64,000 nucleotides of DNA from the NCBI RefSeq assembly GCF_004366075.1, contig NZ_SODU01000002.1, positions 1,822,186-1,886,185 of the forward strand, read 5' to 3'. The translations under genes were made by a program, and so were the position numbers. The DNA is from Kribbella pratensis. GTDB taxonomy: Bacteria; Actinomycetota; Actinomycetes; Propionibacteriales; Kribbellaceae. Positions 43,667 to 52,558 of the stretch are shown here, piece after piece (the stretch's first letter is position 1; every line of letters starts with the position of its first letter). The notes under the pieces were generated by a model that worked only from the letters and a program-made list of their open reading frames with translations, was not told where the DNA came from and made no database searches.

Positions 43667-44692
43667 TTGAGTCTGCCTGCTGGCGGACGGGTGATCTATG
43701 CGGTGAAGGAGCCCGACTCTCCAGGCGGTGGGATCCGGGTCCAGGCGCGCCATGTCGAGCTGCTGCGCGCTGCGGGGATCGACGCCGCACTGTGGTTCCG
43801 TACGCCGGGATACCGGCTGCCGTGGTTCGAGACGACCGCGCCGATCCTCGGGAACGACCAGCTCGAGCTGGGCGCCGACGACCTGCTCGTCGTACCGGAG
43901 CTGTACCTGCTGCCGGGGGTGGATCCCGCGCCCGGCGTGCGGAAGGTGATCTTCAACCAGAACCACTTCCTGACGTTCTGGTCGTGGCGCGACACCGCCG
44001 GGTACCCCGGCTGGGACCCGGCGCCGGAGGTCTGGGCCGTGTCGCAGGAGAGCCACGACGTGCTCGGCCGGCTGCACCCCGAACTCCCGGTCCGCCTGGT
44101 GCCCAATCCGATCGACACCGAGCTGTTCAGGCCCGGACCGGCACGCACGCGCCAGATCGCCTGGATGCCGCGGCGTCGTCCGCTCGAGGCGTCGGTGCTG
44201 GAACGGCTGCTCCGGAACGACCCGCGGGCCGACGGAGTTCAGCTGGCCGTGCTCGCGGAGCTCAGTGAGAGCCAGGTGGTCGAGGCGCTCGGCCGGACCT
44301 CTGTGTTCATCGCACTGGGGATCTCCGAAGGCTTCGGCCTGCCGGTCGCCGAGGCGCTCGCCGCCGGTTGCCTGGTCGTCGGGTACCCCGCCGGTGGCGG
44401 CGAGGAACTGTTCGAGGCGCCGGGCACCTGGCGGATCGACGACGCGCGGCCGCATCTGCTCGCGGATCGGGCGCTGGAGCTGGTCGACGTACCGGCGGAG
44501 GATCCCGTTCGTAGTGCGGGGCGGGAATGGATCACGGAGCATTACTCCCCGGCGGTGACCGCCGAGGCCCTCCTGGCCGCGGTCGCTTCGGCTCGGGCGT
44601 TACCGGGCCGCGCAGGCGTCGCAACCCACCCGATCGTGTGGCCGGACGACCCGGTCGCCGCCGCCGAGCGGGCCCATCCGTGGCGGCCGTGA
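43667..44692 (+). CDS. glycosyltransferase (GT4-like)
   Basis: About 341 residues. The C-terminal GT-B domain has EGFGLPVAEALAAGCLVVGY with the E(x7)E nucleotide-sugar motif and PAGGGEELF; the N-terminal half binds the acceptor. The TTG at 43667 has GGAGAAGG just upstream and is preferred; a GTG at 43691 is the alternative. The mid-region linking sequence VSQESHDVLGRLHP is normal for GT4. Acceptor and sugar unknown. It follows pcrA by 41 bp and may be read from the same transcript. Confidence 0.82.
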   Translation: MSLPAGGRVIYAVKEPDSPGGGIRVQARHVELLRAAGIDAALWFRTPGYRLPWFETTAPILGNDQLELGADDLLVVPELYLLPGVDPAPGVRKVIFNQNHFLTFWSWRDTAGYPGWDPAPEVWAVSQESHDVLGRLHPELPVRLVPNPIDTELFRPGPARTRQIAWMPRRRPLEASVLERLLRNDPRADGVQLAVLAELSESQVVEALGRTSVFIALGISEGFGLPVAEALAAGCLVVGYPAGGGEELFEAPGTWRIDDARPHLLADRALELVDVPAEDPVRSAGREWITEHYSPAVTAEALLAAVASARALPGRAGVATHPIVWPDDPVAAAERAHPWRP

Positions 44693-44790
44693 GCAGATCC
44701 AGCTGAAGCTTTGTGGGGGTTAGCGTTGCATCTGACCCGGAGATTGAGACAATCAAGGATCTTCGGCCCCTCCCGGAAGCGCGTCCGCTC

Positions 44791-45351
44791 ATGTCCAAGT
44801 CGTCGGCCAGTCACCGCCGGATCATCCTGGCGGGAGCGAATCCTGGCCTCCGGCTGTTCGACGAGCACGGCAAGGTGACGGCGTACGCGTCGATCTGGAT
44901 GGTCGACTGGTCGATCCGCGGCTCGGGTACGGCGGTGGTGCTGTGGTTCGACGGGATCGTCCGCGTGGTGTCCGAGGACGTCGATCTCGCCTCCTGGCTG
45001 GAGCAGTACTTCGTCCGGTCGTTCCTCGAGGTTCAGGGACTGCCGTGGCACGAGCCGGCCGTCGAGCGGGACCTGGTCCAGGTCTCGATGAACCTGGCCG
45101 ACGGCCTGAGCGCGAAGGCCGCGGACATCCAGATCGAGATGAGCGGCGTACTGGACCGGCGGTTGTTCGCGACCGACAACTTCCAGCTTGCCGACGGCAA
45201 CCACAGCCTCAGCCTGGTGATCGCCCCGGTCCGGTCCGCGACGGTCTCGATCGGCGGCGCCTCGGTGCCCGGTTTCGTTCAGGTCGACGGCTCACCGGAC
45301 AAGCCGGGCTCGTCCGCGTTCCTCACGACCGCCGAGGTCTGGCAGCGTTAA
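44791..45351 (+). CDS. hypothetical protein
   Basis: 186 residues, family not recognised. No membrane helix or signal peptide. Beta-rich: GANPGLRLFDEHGKVTAYASIWMVDWSIRGS reads as alternating strands, and the end ATVSIGGASVPGFVQVDG likewise. A longer form from the GTG at 44713 is possible, but the sequence between has weaker coding character. The 3' end overlaps the LanC-like gene by 4 bp, convergent. Confidence 0.65.
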   Translation: MSKSSASHRRIILAGANPGLRLFDEHGKVTAYASIWMVDWSIRGSGTAVVLWFDGIVRVVSEDVDLASWLEQYFVRSFLEVQGLPWHEPAVERDLVQVSMNLADGLSAKAADIQIEMSGVLDRRLFATDNFQLADGNHSLSLVIAPVRSATVSIGGASVPGFVQVDGSPDKPGSSAFLTTAEVWQR

Positions 45352-46631
45352 CGCAGGTTGAACCAGTTCTCCATCCGCTCGACGACGCGCTGATCGCCGC
45401 TGAGCACCCGCTGCAGCCTGAACAGGTACGCCGCGAGCCCGGCAGCGCCCTGCATCCAGCCGACGCCCGGCCGCAGCAGCGGATCCTCGTTGCGGTGCTC
45501 CACGAACCGCCAATACCCCTCCGGGTAGGCGTGGTCGAGCAACGTGTCACCCATCAGTACGGCGAACTCCAGGTCCTGGTCCTCGCCGTCGCGGTGCCAC
45601 GCGTCGAGGAACGCGTCGCCGACCCCCGCCGTACCGCAGCAGCGGCCGTCGTTGTCCCAGAAACCCGGATGGAGCCGCTCGGGGATGCCGGAGTACCGGA
45701 CGCCGTCCAAACACCGGCGACGCCACGTCTGCGGCGTCTCACCGGCGATCTGCGGTACGCCGGCATACTCGAGCGCACTGAACGTCGACGCGGTCCCGGC
45801 ACCGCCGTGGCACCAGTTGAACGTGTACTCGTCGCCGTGCCGCTCCGCCCACGGAATCACCCGCGGCACCCGAAAGCCTTTGTCGTCGTTGATCCCGAGC
45901 GTCACCAGGTGCTCGGCCCCGCGCCGCGCCACGTCGACGAGCTCAGGCCGCCCGAGTTCCACGCCGGCCACCGCGAGCACCGCGACGATCCCCGCGAGAC
46001 CGTGCGAGAAATTCGGCATCTCGGTCGGCTCGTCGGTGCGGAACCGGCGGGACACGAACTGCCAGTTGACCCCGGCCTGCGTCTTCTCCTGTTCGCCGAG
46101 CAGCAGGTCCGCGGCCCGGTTGGCGAGCGCCGAGGCGTCGTCACCGCGCCGGGTCGCCCACAACGCGCCGAGCAGGATCGCGCCCGTTCCGAGGGTGATG
46201 TCGTTGGCGACCGCACCCGGCGCGTATCTCGGCTGGTCGAGGAAGCTCTCGGGCCAGCCGTCATCGGTCGCCCACGCCTGAAGACGTTCCAGCGCGGCGC
46301 TCGTGCCCGGCTGGTCGAGGGCAGTGAGCGCTCCGATCGAGCTGACCAGTCCCCCGAAGAAGGTGGTGGTCGTGGTCGTCGGGATCGTCCTACGGATGCG
46401 GTCCGCGATCGCGGCGGCCAGGTCCTGCTCGGCAGGGGTCCATTGCCGGGTCAGGCGGATCTCGGCGAGCGCGTGGGCGAGTCCGGCGATGCCGTTGTGC
46501 AGCCCGTCGCGCTCCTCCTCGATCGGCTGCTCGTCGCCGGCGAACTCGGGGATCCACGGGCCGTCGTCGTCCCACCGGACCTGGCCCATGACCCAGCCCC
46601 AGGCCGTTTCGCCGATCTCGCCGTACGTCAT
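45348..46631 (-). CDS. LanC-like protein with CCG zinc motif
   Basis: 427 residues of the lanthionine cyclase (LanC/LANCL) alpha/alpha barrel. Zinc ligands appear as C274 (NWCHGGAG) and C331-C332 (GRCCGTAG); the usual CHG is CCG here, giving three cysteines as in ProcM-type cyclases. FSHGLAG and LHNGIAGLAHAL are the other family motifs, including the His used for catalysis in NisC. No LanB/LanM dehydratase or precursor peptide is nearby, so it could be a stand-alone Cys-adding enzyme. It overlaps the DUF6886 gene by 4 bp. Confidence 0.83.
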   Translation of the reverse strand: MTYGEIGETAWGWVMGQVRWDDDGPWIPEFAGDEQPIEEERDGLHNGIAGLAHALAEIRLTRQWTPAEQDLAAAIADRIRRTIPTTTTTTFFGGLVSSIGALTALDQPGTSAALERLQAWATDDGWPESFLDQPRYAPGAVANDITLGTGAILLGALWATRRGDDASALANRAADLLLGEQEKTQAGVNWQFVSRRFRTDEPTEMPNFSHGLAGIVAVLAVAGVELGRPELVDVARRGAEHLVTLGINDDKGFRVPRVIPWAERHGDEYTFNWCHGGAGTASTFSALEYAGVPQIAGETPQTWRRRCLDGVRYSGIPERLHPGFWDNDGRCCGTAGVGDAFLDAWHRDGEDQDLEFAVLMGDTLLDHAYPEGYWRFVEHRNEDPLLRPGVGWMQGAAGLAAYLFRLQRVLSGDQRVVERMENWFNLR

Positions 46632-47146
46632 GGCTTGGCGTTCCGGAGCCGGATGCCGCTCCACTCGAGGGTGCTGGTTGTGACCGCGGCCCAGAAGTCG
46701 TGCAGCCGCTGCAGGACCCGCAACTGGATCCCGGCCTCCTCGTGCAGCGCGAACAGATCACCGACCCGCTCCGGCGTACCGAGAGGTCGTACGTCGGTGG
46801 TCGCGACGACGGCGGCGTCGTGCTCGACGAAGGCGTCGGCGGGGAGCCGGTAGGCGTACAGCTCGACGGAGCGCATCGCGTCCAGCCAGCCGTACTCAAC
46901 GGCGTGGACGCGGGAGCCGGAGCCGGCGCCGATGATCCGGTCGCGGTCCTCAGGAGTGGTGTTCGGTCCGATCCAGGCCATCGCTCGCGGGCATTGGCGG
47001 GGGAACCAGTAGTCCGGCGCGCGCTCGTGGCCGACGGCCCAGACGTACGCCGTGGCCTGCTGCGCCGTCTTCGCGACGTGCGGCCGGAAGATCTCGATGG
47101 TCGGATCCTCGGAGAAGTGCAGAACCTCACCAGCCGCCGGACGCAT
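46628..47146 (-). CDS. DUF6886 family protein
   Basis: 172 residues. LHFSEDPTIEIFRPHVA and AYVWAVGHERAPDYWFPRQCPRAMAW are the conserved core of a family of unknown function. HFSED..I..F.PH suggests a ligand or nucleotide pocket resembling ADP-ribosyl-type folds, which is a guess. Upstream partner of the LanC-like gene with a 4-bp overlap, so the two are co-expressed. Confidence 0.75.
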   Translation of the reverse strand: MRPAAGEVLHFSEDPTIEIFRPHVAKTAQQATAYVWAVGHERAPDYWFPRQCPRAMAWIGPNTTPEDRDRIIGAGSGSRVHAVEYGWLDAMRSVELYAYRLPADAFVEHDAAVVATTDVRPLGTPERVGDLFALHEEAGIQLRVLQRLHDFWAAVTTSTLEWSGIRLRNAKP

Positions 47147-47189
47147 GCGTCGCAGCTTAGTCAGAGGTGGTATCGCGGTGCGCGGGAAT

Positions 47190-47231
47190 TACGGGTTCAG
47201 ACCTACGGGTTCAGACCTACGGGTTCAGACC
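47190..47231. repeat. 14-bp unit tandemly repeated three times at the M23 stop codon
   Basis: TACGGGTTCAGACC occurs exactly three times in a row (47190, 47204, 47218). The innermost copy encodes the last codons and stop of the M23 peptidase gene; the other two are downstream and repeat the same stop. Likely a slippage duplication. Confidence 0.9.
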
Positions 47232-48104
47232 ACAGTGGTTGCGCAGCCACGGCATCGGGTTGATCGGCTCGCCGCCGCCCGGCCGGACCTCGAAGTGCAG
47301 GTGCGGGCCGGTGGTGTTACCGGTCATCCCGACCGCGCCGACCTGGTCGCCGGCGTACACGGTCTCGCCGACCGACACGCTGAACTTCGACATGTGGTTG
47401 TACCAGGTGACGGTGCCGTCCTCGTGCCGCACCTGGACCTGACGGCCGTAGGCGCCGGCCCAGTCGGCGAAGATCACCACGCCCTTCATCACGGCGCCGA
47501 TCCGGGTCCCGATCGGGGCGGCGAAGTCGGTGCCGGTGTGGTTGCGGGCCCAGCGGCTGCCGCCCTGCCCGAACGTCGCGGTGATGTGGTAGCCGGAGAT
47601 CATCATCTCGCAGCGGGTGGCGGACTCGCGGGCCTTCTGTTCGGCGGCCTCGGCCTTCGCCTTCGCGGTGGCCAGGGCGCTCGCGCGCTTCGCGGTGAGG
47701 GCCTGGGTGGCGTTCAGCTTCGCGGCGCGTGCCTGGGCCAGCTTCGCGGCGGCGGACTGCTTCTTCGTCGTGTCGGCCAGCTGGACCCGGGAGGAGTCAC
47801 GGGTGGCGAGCTGGCGCGCCTGGATGCGTGCCGTGGTGATACCGGACAACTGCTGCCCACTGTCCAGGCTGAGCGCGGCGAGGTTCACCGCGGAGTTCGC
47901 CTGGGTCGGTGACGCCAGCGAGCTGTGGCTGAAGCCGACAGCTCCGGCTGCCGCGGCGAGCGCGGCGGTCAAACCGACGATCTGGGAGCTGGTGGGGGTA
48001 TTACGCCTGGCGACGCGATGCTTGGCACTGTGACGTCCTGCGCCGGGTTTGCGCGCAGCGTTGCCGGGCGTGACGCGGTCTCCCGCGGCACGGTGCTGGG
48101 ACAC
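47217..48104 (-). CDS. M23 family zinc endopeptidase (cell-wall hydrolase)
   Basis: 295 residues. Basic N-terminus and one hydrophobic segment (SQIVGLTAALAAAAGAVGF) act as export signal or anchor; a long Ala/Lys-rich coiled-coil (about 90-165) follows; the LytM domain has the zinc ligands in NHTGTDFAAP and GPHLHFEV. Cleaves peptidoglycan cross-bridges outside the cell, or activates such enzymes. GTG start with AAAGG seven bases upstream. A strong promoter and a structured leader precede it (48105-48230). Confidence 0.92.
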   Translation of the reverse strand: MSQHRAAGDRVTPGNAARKPGAGRHSAKHRVARRNTPTSSQIVGLTAALAAAAGAVGFSHSSLASPTQANSAVNLAALSLDSGQQLSGITTARIQARQLATRDSSRVQLADTTKKQSAAAKLAQARAAKLNATQALTAKRASALATAKAKAEAAEQKARESATRCEMMISGYHITATFGQGGSRWARNHTGTDFAAPIGTRIGAVMKGVVIFADWAGAYGRQVQVRHEDGTVTWYNHMSKFSVSVGETVYAGDQVGAVGMTGNTTGPHLHFEVRPGGGEPINPMPWLRNHCGLNP

Positions 48105-48323
48105 AACGTGGCCTTTCGGTCACAGGGGAGGGGCTAAGGGGAGAGCGAGGGGGAAGCTCTCTCCTCCTCTCGGGGGGTTTATTCCCCGGGAGGACTCACA
48201 GACCATAACGGAAGGGTCACGGGGTGACAAACCCCGCCACCCACTTTTCCGCGTGTCCTTCACGAAACTTTTGCATGAGCCGCTGCACGTGCATCCGCCC
48301 GAATCGCTCAGAAGGCTTCCTGA
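48105..48323. other. leader and promoter region of the M23 peptidase gene
   Basis: Read on the minus strand: promoter TTGTCA-N17-TATGGT, a start near 48195, then a leader of about 90 nt able to form CCCC/GGGG (about 48172-48188) and GGAGAGAGC/GCTCTCC-type stem-loops before the GTG. No match to the c-di-AMP riboswitch consensus that I can see, although such genes often have one. The remaining 90 bp to the lipase gene show nothing clear. Confidence 0.45.
48202..48230 (-). promoter_or_regulatory. sigma70-type promoter of the M23 gene
   Basis: -35 TTGTCA (48225-48230) and -10 TATGGT (48202-48207) with a 17-bp spacer, the best promoter in the window. A GTGAC/GTCAC palindrome overlaps the -35 side. 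Confidence 0.6.
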
Positions 48324-49175
48324 TCAGGCAGTTCTGGGCTCTTCGTCCAGGTGGGCCAGTACGCCGGTGATGCGGTGCACGACCTCGCCGTGGAACGGCA
48401 AGGACAGGTGGCCCACGCCGTGCACCCGGACGTTACTCGTCACCAGATCGGGGTGCCTGATCCGGGCCCTGCGCTGCGGCACGATCAACTGGTCGACGTC
48501 GCTGTAGAAAGCGACGAACCGGGTCCGGCAGTCCGGCGCCGGCTCGTCCAGCTCCGCCATCAGGTCGCTGTCCGGCCGGACCTGCTTCACCAGCGGCCAC
48601 GGCAGCAGCTTGGCCGCGGCCGTGCCCTGGTGCGGCGTCCCCAGCGTCACGCAGGTGTGCACGCGGGCGTCGCCGCCCAGGCGCTGGATGTAGTACCGCG
48701 CGATCAGCCCGCCGAGGCTGTGCCCGATGACGTGGATCTGGTCGGATCCGGACGCCTCGCAGATCGCCTCGATCTCACGGCCCATCCGTTCCGCGGTACG
48801 GCGTACGTCCAGCGTCAGCGGTGAGTACGAGAACGTGTGGATGCTGCTGAACCCGCGCCGCACCAGCTGCCGGCGCATCATCGCGAAGACCGTGTGGTTG
48901 TCGATGATCCCGTGCGCGAGCAGGATCGGCGTACCGGCGGCCTGGATGTCGCTGACCAGCAGGCCGCGCTGGGCCGGGCCGAGGCCGGCCAGGTTCAGTC
49001 GCGCGGGGAGTGCGGGGGCGCCGCCGACCAGACCGAGCGGATACATCGCCAGGTGCGTGGTCAGCCAGCCGAGCTCGACCGCCGCGCCGTGCAGCACGCT
49101 GGGCGAGAGTGCGGAGCGGGCGCCGTACGCGAGTCCGTCCAGTGCGCCGCGGACCTCGTCCTGCCAGGAGCCCAT
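48324..49175 (-). CDS. alpha/beta-fold lipase/esterase
   Basis: 283 residues similar to triacylglycerol lipases and PGAP1-like esterases. Oxyanion region ILLAHGIIDNHTVF, nucleophile elbow VIGHSLGGLIARYY, Asp in YSDVDQLIVP, and His in GVGHLSLPFHG. No signal peptide is evident; an N-terminal hydrophobic stretch (YPLGLVGGAPALPARL) is too polar for one. Cytoplasmic or membrane-associated. Confidence 0.85.
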   Translation of the reverse strand: MGSWQDEVRGALDGLAYGARSALSPSVLHGAAVELGWLTTHLAMYPLGLVGGAPALPARLNLAGLGPAQRGLLVSDIQAAGTPILLAHGIIDNHTVFAMMRRQLVRRGFSSIHTFSYSPLTLDVRRTAERMGREIEAICEASGSDQIHVIGHSLGGLIARYYIQRLGGDARVHTCVTLGTPHQGTAAAKLLPWPLVKQVRPDSDLMAELDEPAPDCRTRFVAFYSDVDQLIVPQRRARIRHPDLVTSNVRVHGVGHLSLPFHGEVVHRITGVLAHLDEEPRTA

Positions 49176-49309
49176 GCGCGCCTCCTCACCAAACCAGACC
49201 CCCCGGTGGTCCGATCACTTTCAACGGTAACCGGTTCCCGTTCGGCGTGTGGGCGAACACACGCCGCCGTGTCTTATCCGTGAGGAACACAGCGGGTTAG
49301 CCTGCCCAC

Positions 49310-49729
49310 ATGTCTGCTACGAGCCCGTTGCGCGTTGTCGTCGCCAAGCCCGGTCTGGACGGTCACGACCGTGGCGCCAAGGTCGTCGCCCGGGCCCTGC
49401 GGGACGCCGGCATGGAGGTCATCTACACCGGGCTGCACCAGACCCCGGAGCAGATCGTCGAGACCGCGATCGCCGAGGACGCCGACGCGATCGGGCTGTC
49501 GGTGCTGTCCGGCGCGCACATGACGCTGTTCAAGCGGGTCCGCGAGCTGCTGACCGAGCGGGACGCCGAGGACATCGTGGTGTTCGGCGGCGGCATCATC
49601 CCGGACGCCGACCTGCAGCCGCTGGCCGAACTCGGCGTACACAAGATCTTCACCCCGGGTGCGACGACCACCGAGATCGTCGAGTGGGTCCGCGGTCACG
49701 TCGGCGACGCGTCGGCGTCCACGGCCTGA
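49310..49729 (+). CDS. cobalamin-binding small subunit of an acyl-CoA mutase
   Basis: 139 residues, a stand-alone B12-binding domain with the DxHxxG motif (KPGLDGHDRGAKV) that ligates cobalt through its His, then GLSVLSGAHMTLF and VVFGGGIIPDADL. Length and sequence resemble the small subunit of isobutyryl-CoA mutase (IcmB, about 136 residues), or of related two-part mutases. No large subunit or MeaB GTPase is in the window, so the partner is unknown. Confidence 0.85.
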   Translation: MSATSPLRVVVAKPGLDGHDRGAKVVARALRDAGMEVIYTGLHQTPEQIVETAIAEDADAIGLSVLSGAHMTLFKRVRELLTERDAEDIVVFGGGIIPDADLQPLAELGVHKIFTPGATTTEIVEWVRGHVGDASASTA

Positions 49730-50079
49730 GAGCTGCCCGTTCTGATCCGCGGGGAGTACCGGAGTTGCGAATCCGCTCCGGAGCGTGATGACGACTGCGC
49801 GGAGTCGTTCTGAACGGGCTTGCCCGGTTCAGTCACGTTACTAACCGGTAATACCGAATCGTTAGGAAATGCCCGGTTGTGCGGGCTTCCCAAACGCGGT
49901 CGCATACAGCCATGCGGCTGTCCGTTTCAGAGACCGTCGGGCCGGGCTGTGTGTGGCTCAGAACACATCGGCCCCGTTCTCGGTTACTGTCCGGACATGG
50001 CGGATCGCGGTGTGGTGGGGAACGGCGACCGGCTGACGCAGGACCAAGCGATGTCCCATCGGGAGAGGGCAGGTACACG
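49730..50079. other. 350-bp intergenic region before the second sugar ABC operon
   Basis: Contains GAACGGGC-tt-GCCCGGTTC (49812-49830; possible terminator) and the composite palindrome at 49841-49865. No gene seen. The last 30 bp include GGGAGAGGGCAGGT, the likely RBS of the binding-protein gene. Confidence 0.5.
49841..49865. promoter_or_regulatory. candidate operator of the alpha-glucoside ABC operon
   Basis: CGGTA-a-TACCG at the centre with CTAAC and GTTAG outside, about 215 bp upstream of the binding-protein start. LacI-type regulators of such operons use similar palindromes; no regulator gene is nearby. Confidence 0.4.
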
Positions 50080-51402
50080 ATGAGGTTTGAACGATCACAC
50101 ACACGCAAAGCGGCCGTCGTGGCCGTCGCGAGCAGCCTGGTGTTGCTTGCGTCAGCGTGTGGTGGCGGCGATGACGGAGGCAGCAGCAATGGGGGTGGCT
50201 CGGCCGGCGCGCTCGAGGGCCGGGGGCCGATTACCCTTGCCAGCGGCAAGGACACGTCCGGAAACCTGCAGAACCAGCTCAACGCCTGGAACGCGTCGCA
50301 CCCGAACGAGAAGGTGGAGCTGAAGGAGCTGCCGGAGGACGCCGACGCGCAGCGGCAGCAGATGGTCCAGAACGCCCAGGCCAACTCCGACGCCTACAGC
50401 GTGCTGGTGATGGACGTGGTCTGGACGTCGGAGTTCGCGGCGAACCAGTGGATCACCCAGATCCCGGAGGACAAGGTTCCCGACCTGGGCAAGCTGATCC
50501 CGGCAACAGTCGAGACGGCGAAGTACCGCGACAAGCTGTACGGCGTGCCGATCACCTCCGACGGCGGCCTGCTGTACTACCGCAAGGACCTGCTGACCAA
50601 GGCCGGCATCACCGATGCGCCGAAGACCTGGGCCGACATGGTCGCCGCGTGCCAGAAGGTACAGGCGCTGCCCGAGGCAAAGGGCATGGGCTGCTACTCG
50701 GGTCAGTTCGAGAAGTACGAAGGCCTGACCGTCAACTTCGCCGAGGCGGTCAACTCCGCGGGCGGTTCGATCGTCGACAAGGACGGCAAGCCGAGCGTCA
50801 ACACGCCGGAGGCGAAGGCCGGGCTCGACGAGCTGGTCAACGGCTTCAAGACCGGTGCCATCCCGAAGGCCGCGATCACCTACAAGGAAGAGGAAAGCCG
50901 GCGCGCGTTCCAGGAGGGCAAGCTGGTCTTCCTGCGCAACTGGCCGTACGTGTACGCCAAGGCCGCAGCGACCGACGGGACCTCGAAGGTAGCCGGCAAG
51001 TTCGGGGTCGCGCCGCTGCCGGGTAAGGACGGCCCGGGTGTCTCGTCGCTCGGCGGTCACGACTACGCGATCGCTTCCTCGGCCAAGAACAAGGCGACGG
51101 CGATCGACTTCATCAACTTCATGGCGAGCGAGGCGCGTCAGAAGGCGAACATCGAGAAGACGTCGCAGGCGCCGACCTGGGCCTCGCTGTACGACGACGC
51201 GGCGCTGAACAAGCAGTTCCCGTACCTGGCGCCGCTGAAGGCCTCGATCGAGAAGGCGCAGCCGCGGCCGCGGGTGGTCAAGTACGGCGACGTGACGGCA
51301 GCGATCCAGCAGGCGGCGTACGACGCGCTGAACGGCAAGGTGGCGCCGGACAAGGCGCTGGCCGACCTGCAGACCAAGCTGCAGTCGCTGATCACGCAAT
51401 GA
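50080..51402 (+). CDS. extracellular sugar-binding lipoprotein (ABC transporter)
   Basis: 440 residues, MalE-like family 1 binding protein. Lipoprotein signal with lipobox ASAC (LASAC, Cys about residue 27) and a Gly/Ser/Asp linker. YGVPITSDGGLLYYRKDLL and SSLGGHDYAI are typical of trehalose/maltose and alpha-glucoside binding proteins. First gene of an operon with two permeases; a GH13 alpha-glucosidase is encoded convergently, so the ligand is probably an alpha-glucoside. Confidence 0.92.
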   Translation: MRFERSHTRKAAVVAVASSLVLLASACGGGDDGGSSNGGGSAGALEGRGPITLASGKDTSGNLQNQLNAWNASHPNEKVELKELPEDADAQRQQMVQNAQANSDAYSVLVMDVVWTSEFAANQWITQIPEDKVPDLGKLIPATVETAKYRDKLYGVPITSDGGLLYYRKDLLTKAGITDAPKTWADMVAACQKVQALPEAKGMGCYSGQFEKYEGLTVNFAEAVNSAGGSIVDKDGKPSVNTPEAKAGLDELVNGFKTGAIPKAAITYKEEESRRAFQEGKLVFLRNWPYVYAKAAATDGTSKVAGKFGVAPLPGKDGPGVSSLGGHDYAIASSAKNKATAIDFINFMASEARQKANIEKTSQAPTWASLYDDAALNKQFPYLAPLKASIEKAQPRPRVVKYGDVTAAIQQAAYDALNGKVAPDKALADLQTKLQSLITQ

Positions 51403-51499
51403 CCGTCGTGTCGGGGCCGGTGCGGGGGGATGTTGCGACCACGCACCGGCCCCGGCCAGTTCCTGCCCGGGTTCGCCCGGGAAGCGTAAGGAGGCGCAG

Positions 51500-52558
51500 G
51501 TGACTGCAACCGCGCCGGTCGCGGAACGGCCGGCCAAGGAACCGAAGCAACCGAAGCGACAGCAGCGGTTCAACGAGGGCACCGGCCGGCTGGCCGCGAT
51601 GCTGCTCTCCCCGACGATGCTCGTACTCGGGCTCGTCGTCCTGTTCCCGATCATCTCGGCGTTGCGTGAGTCGCTGTACACGAGTGGCACGAAGCTCGAC
51701 GAGAACGGGTTCATCGTCAAGGGCTCGACCTTCGTCGGGCTGCAGAACTACACCGACATCTTCAAGGGCGAGATCGGCGACCGGTTCTGGAACGCGTTCT
51801 ACAACACGACGTTCTTCACCGTGATCTGCGTCGTCCTGGAGACCGTCCTCGGTGTCGTGATGGCGCTGATCATGCACAAGGCGTTCAAGGGCCGCGGTGT
51901 GGTCCGGGCCAGCATCCTGGTCCCCTGGGCGATCCCGACCGTCATCTCGGCGCTGCTGTGGAAGTGGATCTTCCAGGCCGACGGCATCGCGAACGACCTG
52001 CTCGGTACCCAGATCCTGTGGTCCACCGAGGGCTGGCAGTCCAAGATGTCGGTGATCCTCGCCGACACCTGGAAGACCGCGCCGTTCATCGGCCTGCTGG
52101 TGCTGGCAGGCCTGCAGACCATCCCGGCCGAGGTCTACGAGGCGGCGAAGGTGGACGGTGCGAGTGTGTGGAAGACGTTCACCCGGATCACGCTGCCGCT
52201 GGTGAAGCCGGCGCTGCTGGTGGCAGTGCTGTTCCGCATTCTCGACACGCTGCGGATCTTCGATCTGCCGTTCGTCCTGGTCGGGCCGCACAAGGACTCG
52301 GTCGAGACGCTGTCGATGCTGGCGTACGACGAAGCCTTCAACACCAGATACGGCCCGGCGGCCGCTTATGCGACGGTGCTGTTCGTCTACGTCGCCGTGG
52401 TCGCCTACGCGTTCGTGAAGATCCTTGGAGCTGACGTGATCGGTGAGGCCAGAGCCAAGAAGCCTGGCGGTGGTGGTAAGGGCCGGCGGAAGAAGCGCGA
52501 GATCGAGGAGGCGCCGGGCGTTGCCATGGGCGCGGCCGCGGGTGGAGGTGGAGTGTGA
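51500..52558 (+). CDS. sugar ABC transporter permease (MalF type)
   Basis: 352 residues with six helices. EAA loop EVYEAAKVDGASVWKTFTRI with the conserved Gly. GTG start at 51500 preceded by AAGGAGG. Its Lys/Gly-rich C-terminal tail (KKPGGGGKGRRKKRE) is longer than usual. Overlaps the MalG-type gene at the stop/start junction. Confidence 0.93.
   Translation: MTATAPVAERPAKEPKQPKRQQRFNEGTGRLAAMLLSPTMLVLGLVVLFPIISALRESLYTSGTKLDENGFIVKGSTFVGLQNYTDIFKGEIGDRFWNAFYNTTFFTVICVVLETVLGVVMALIMHKAFKGRGVVRASILVPWAIPTVISALLWKWIFQADGIANDLLGTQILWSTEGWQSKMSVILADTWKTAPFIGLLVLAGLQTIPAEVYEAAKVDGASVWKTFTRITLPLVKPALLVAVLFRILDTLRIFDLPFVLVGPHKDSVETLSMLAYDEAFNTRYGPAAAYATVLFVYVAVVAYAFVKILGADVIGEARAKKPGGGGKGRRKKREIEEAPGVAMGAAAGGGGV

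Noticed and set aside
45348..47146. Lanthipeptide biosynthetic cluster
   Set aside because: Only a LanC-like gene; no dehydratase, precursor, protease or exporter beside it.
48105..48200. c-di-AMP (ydaO) riboswitch before the M23 gene
   Set aside because: The conserved ydaO core sequences could not be found.
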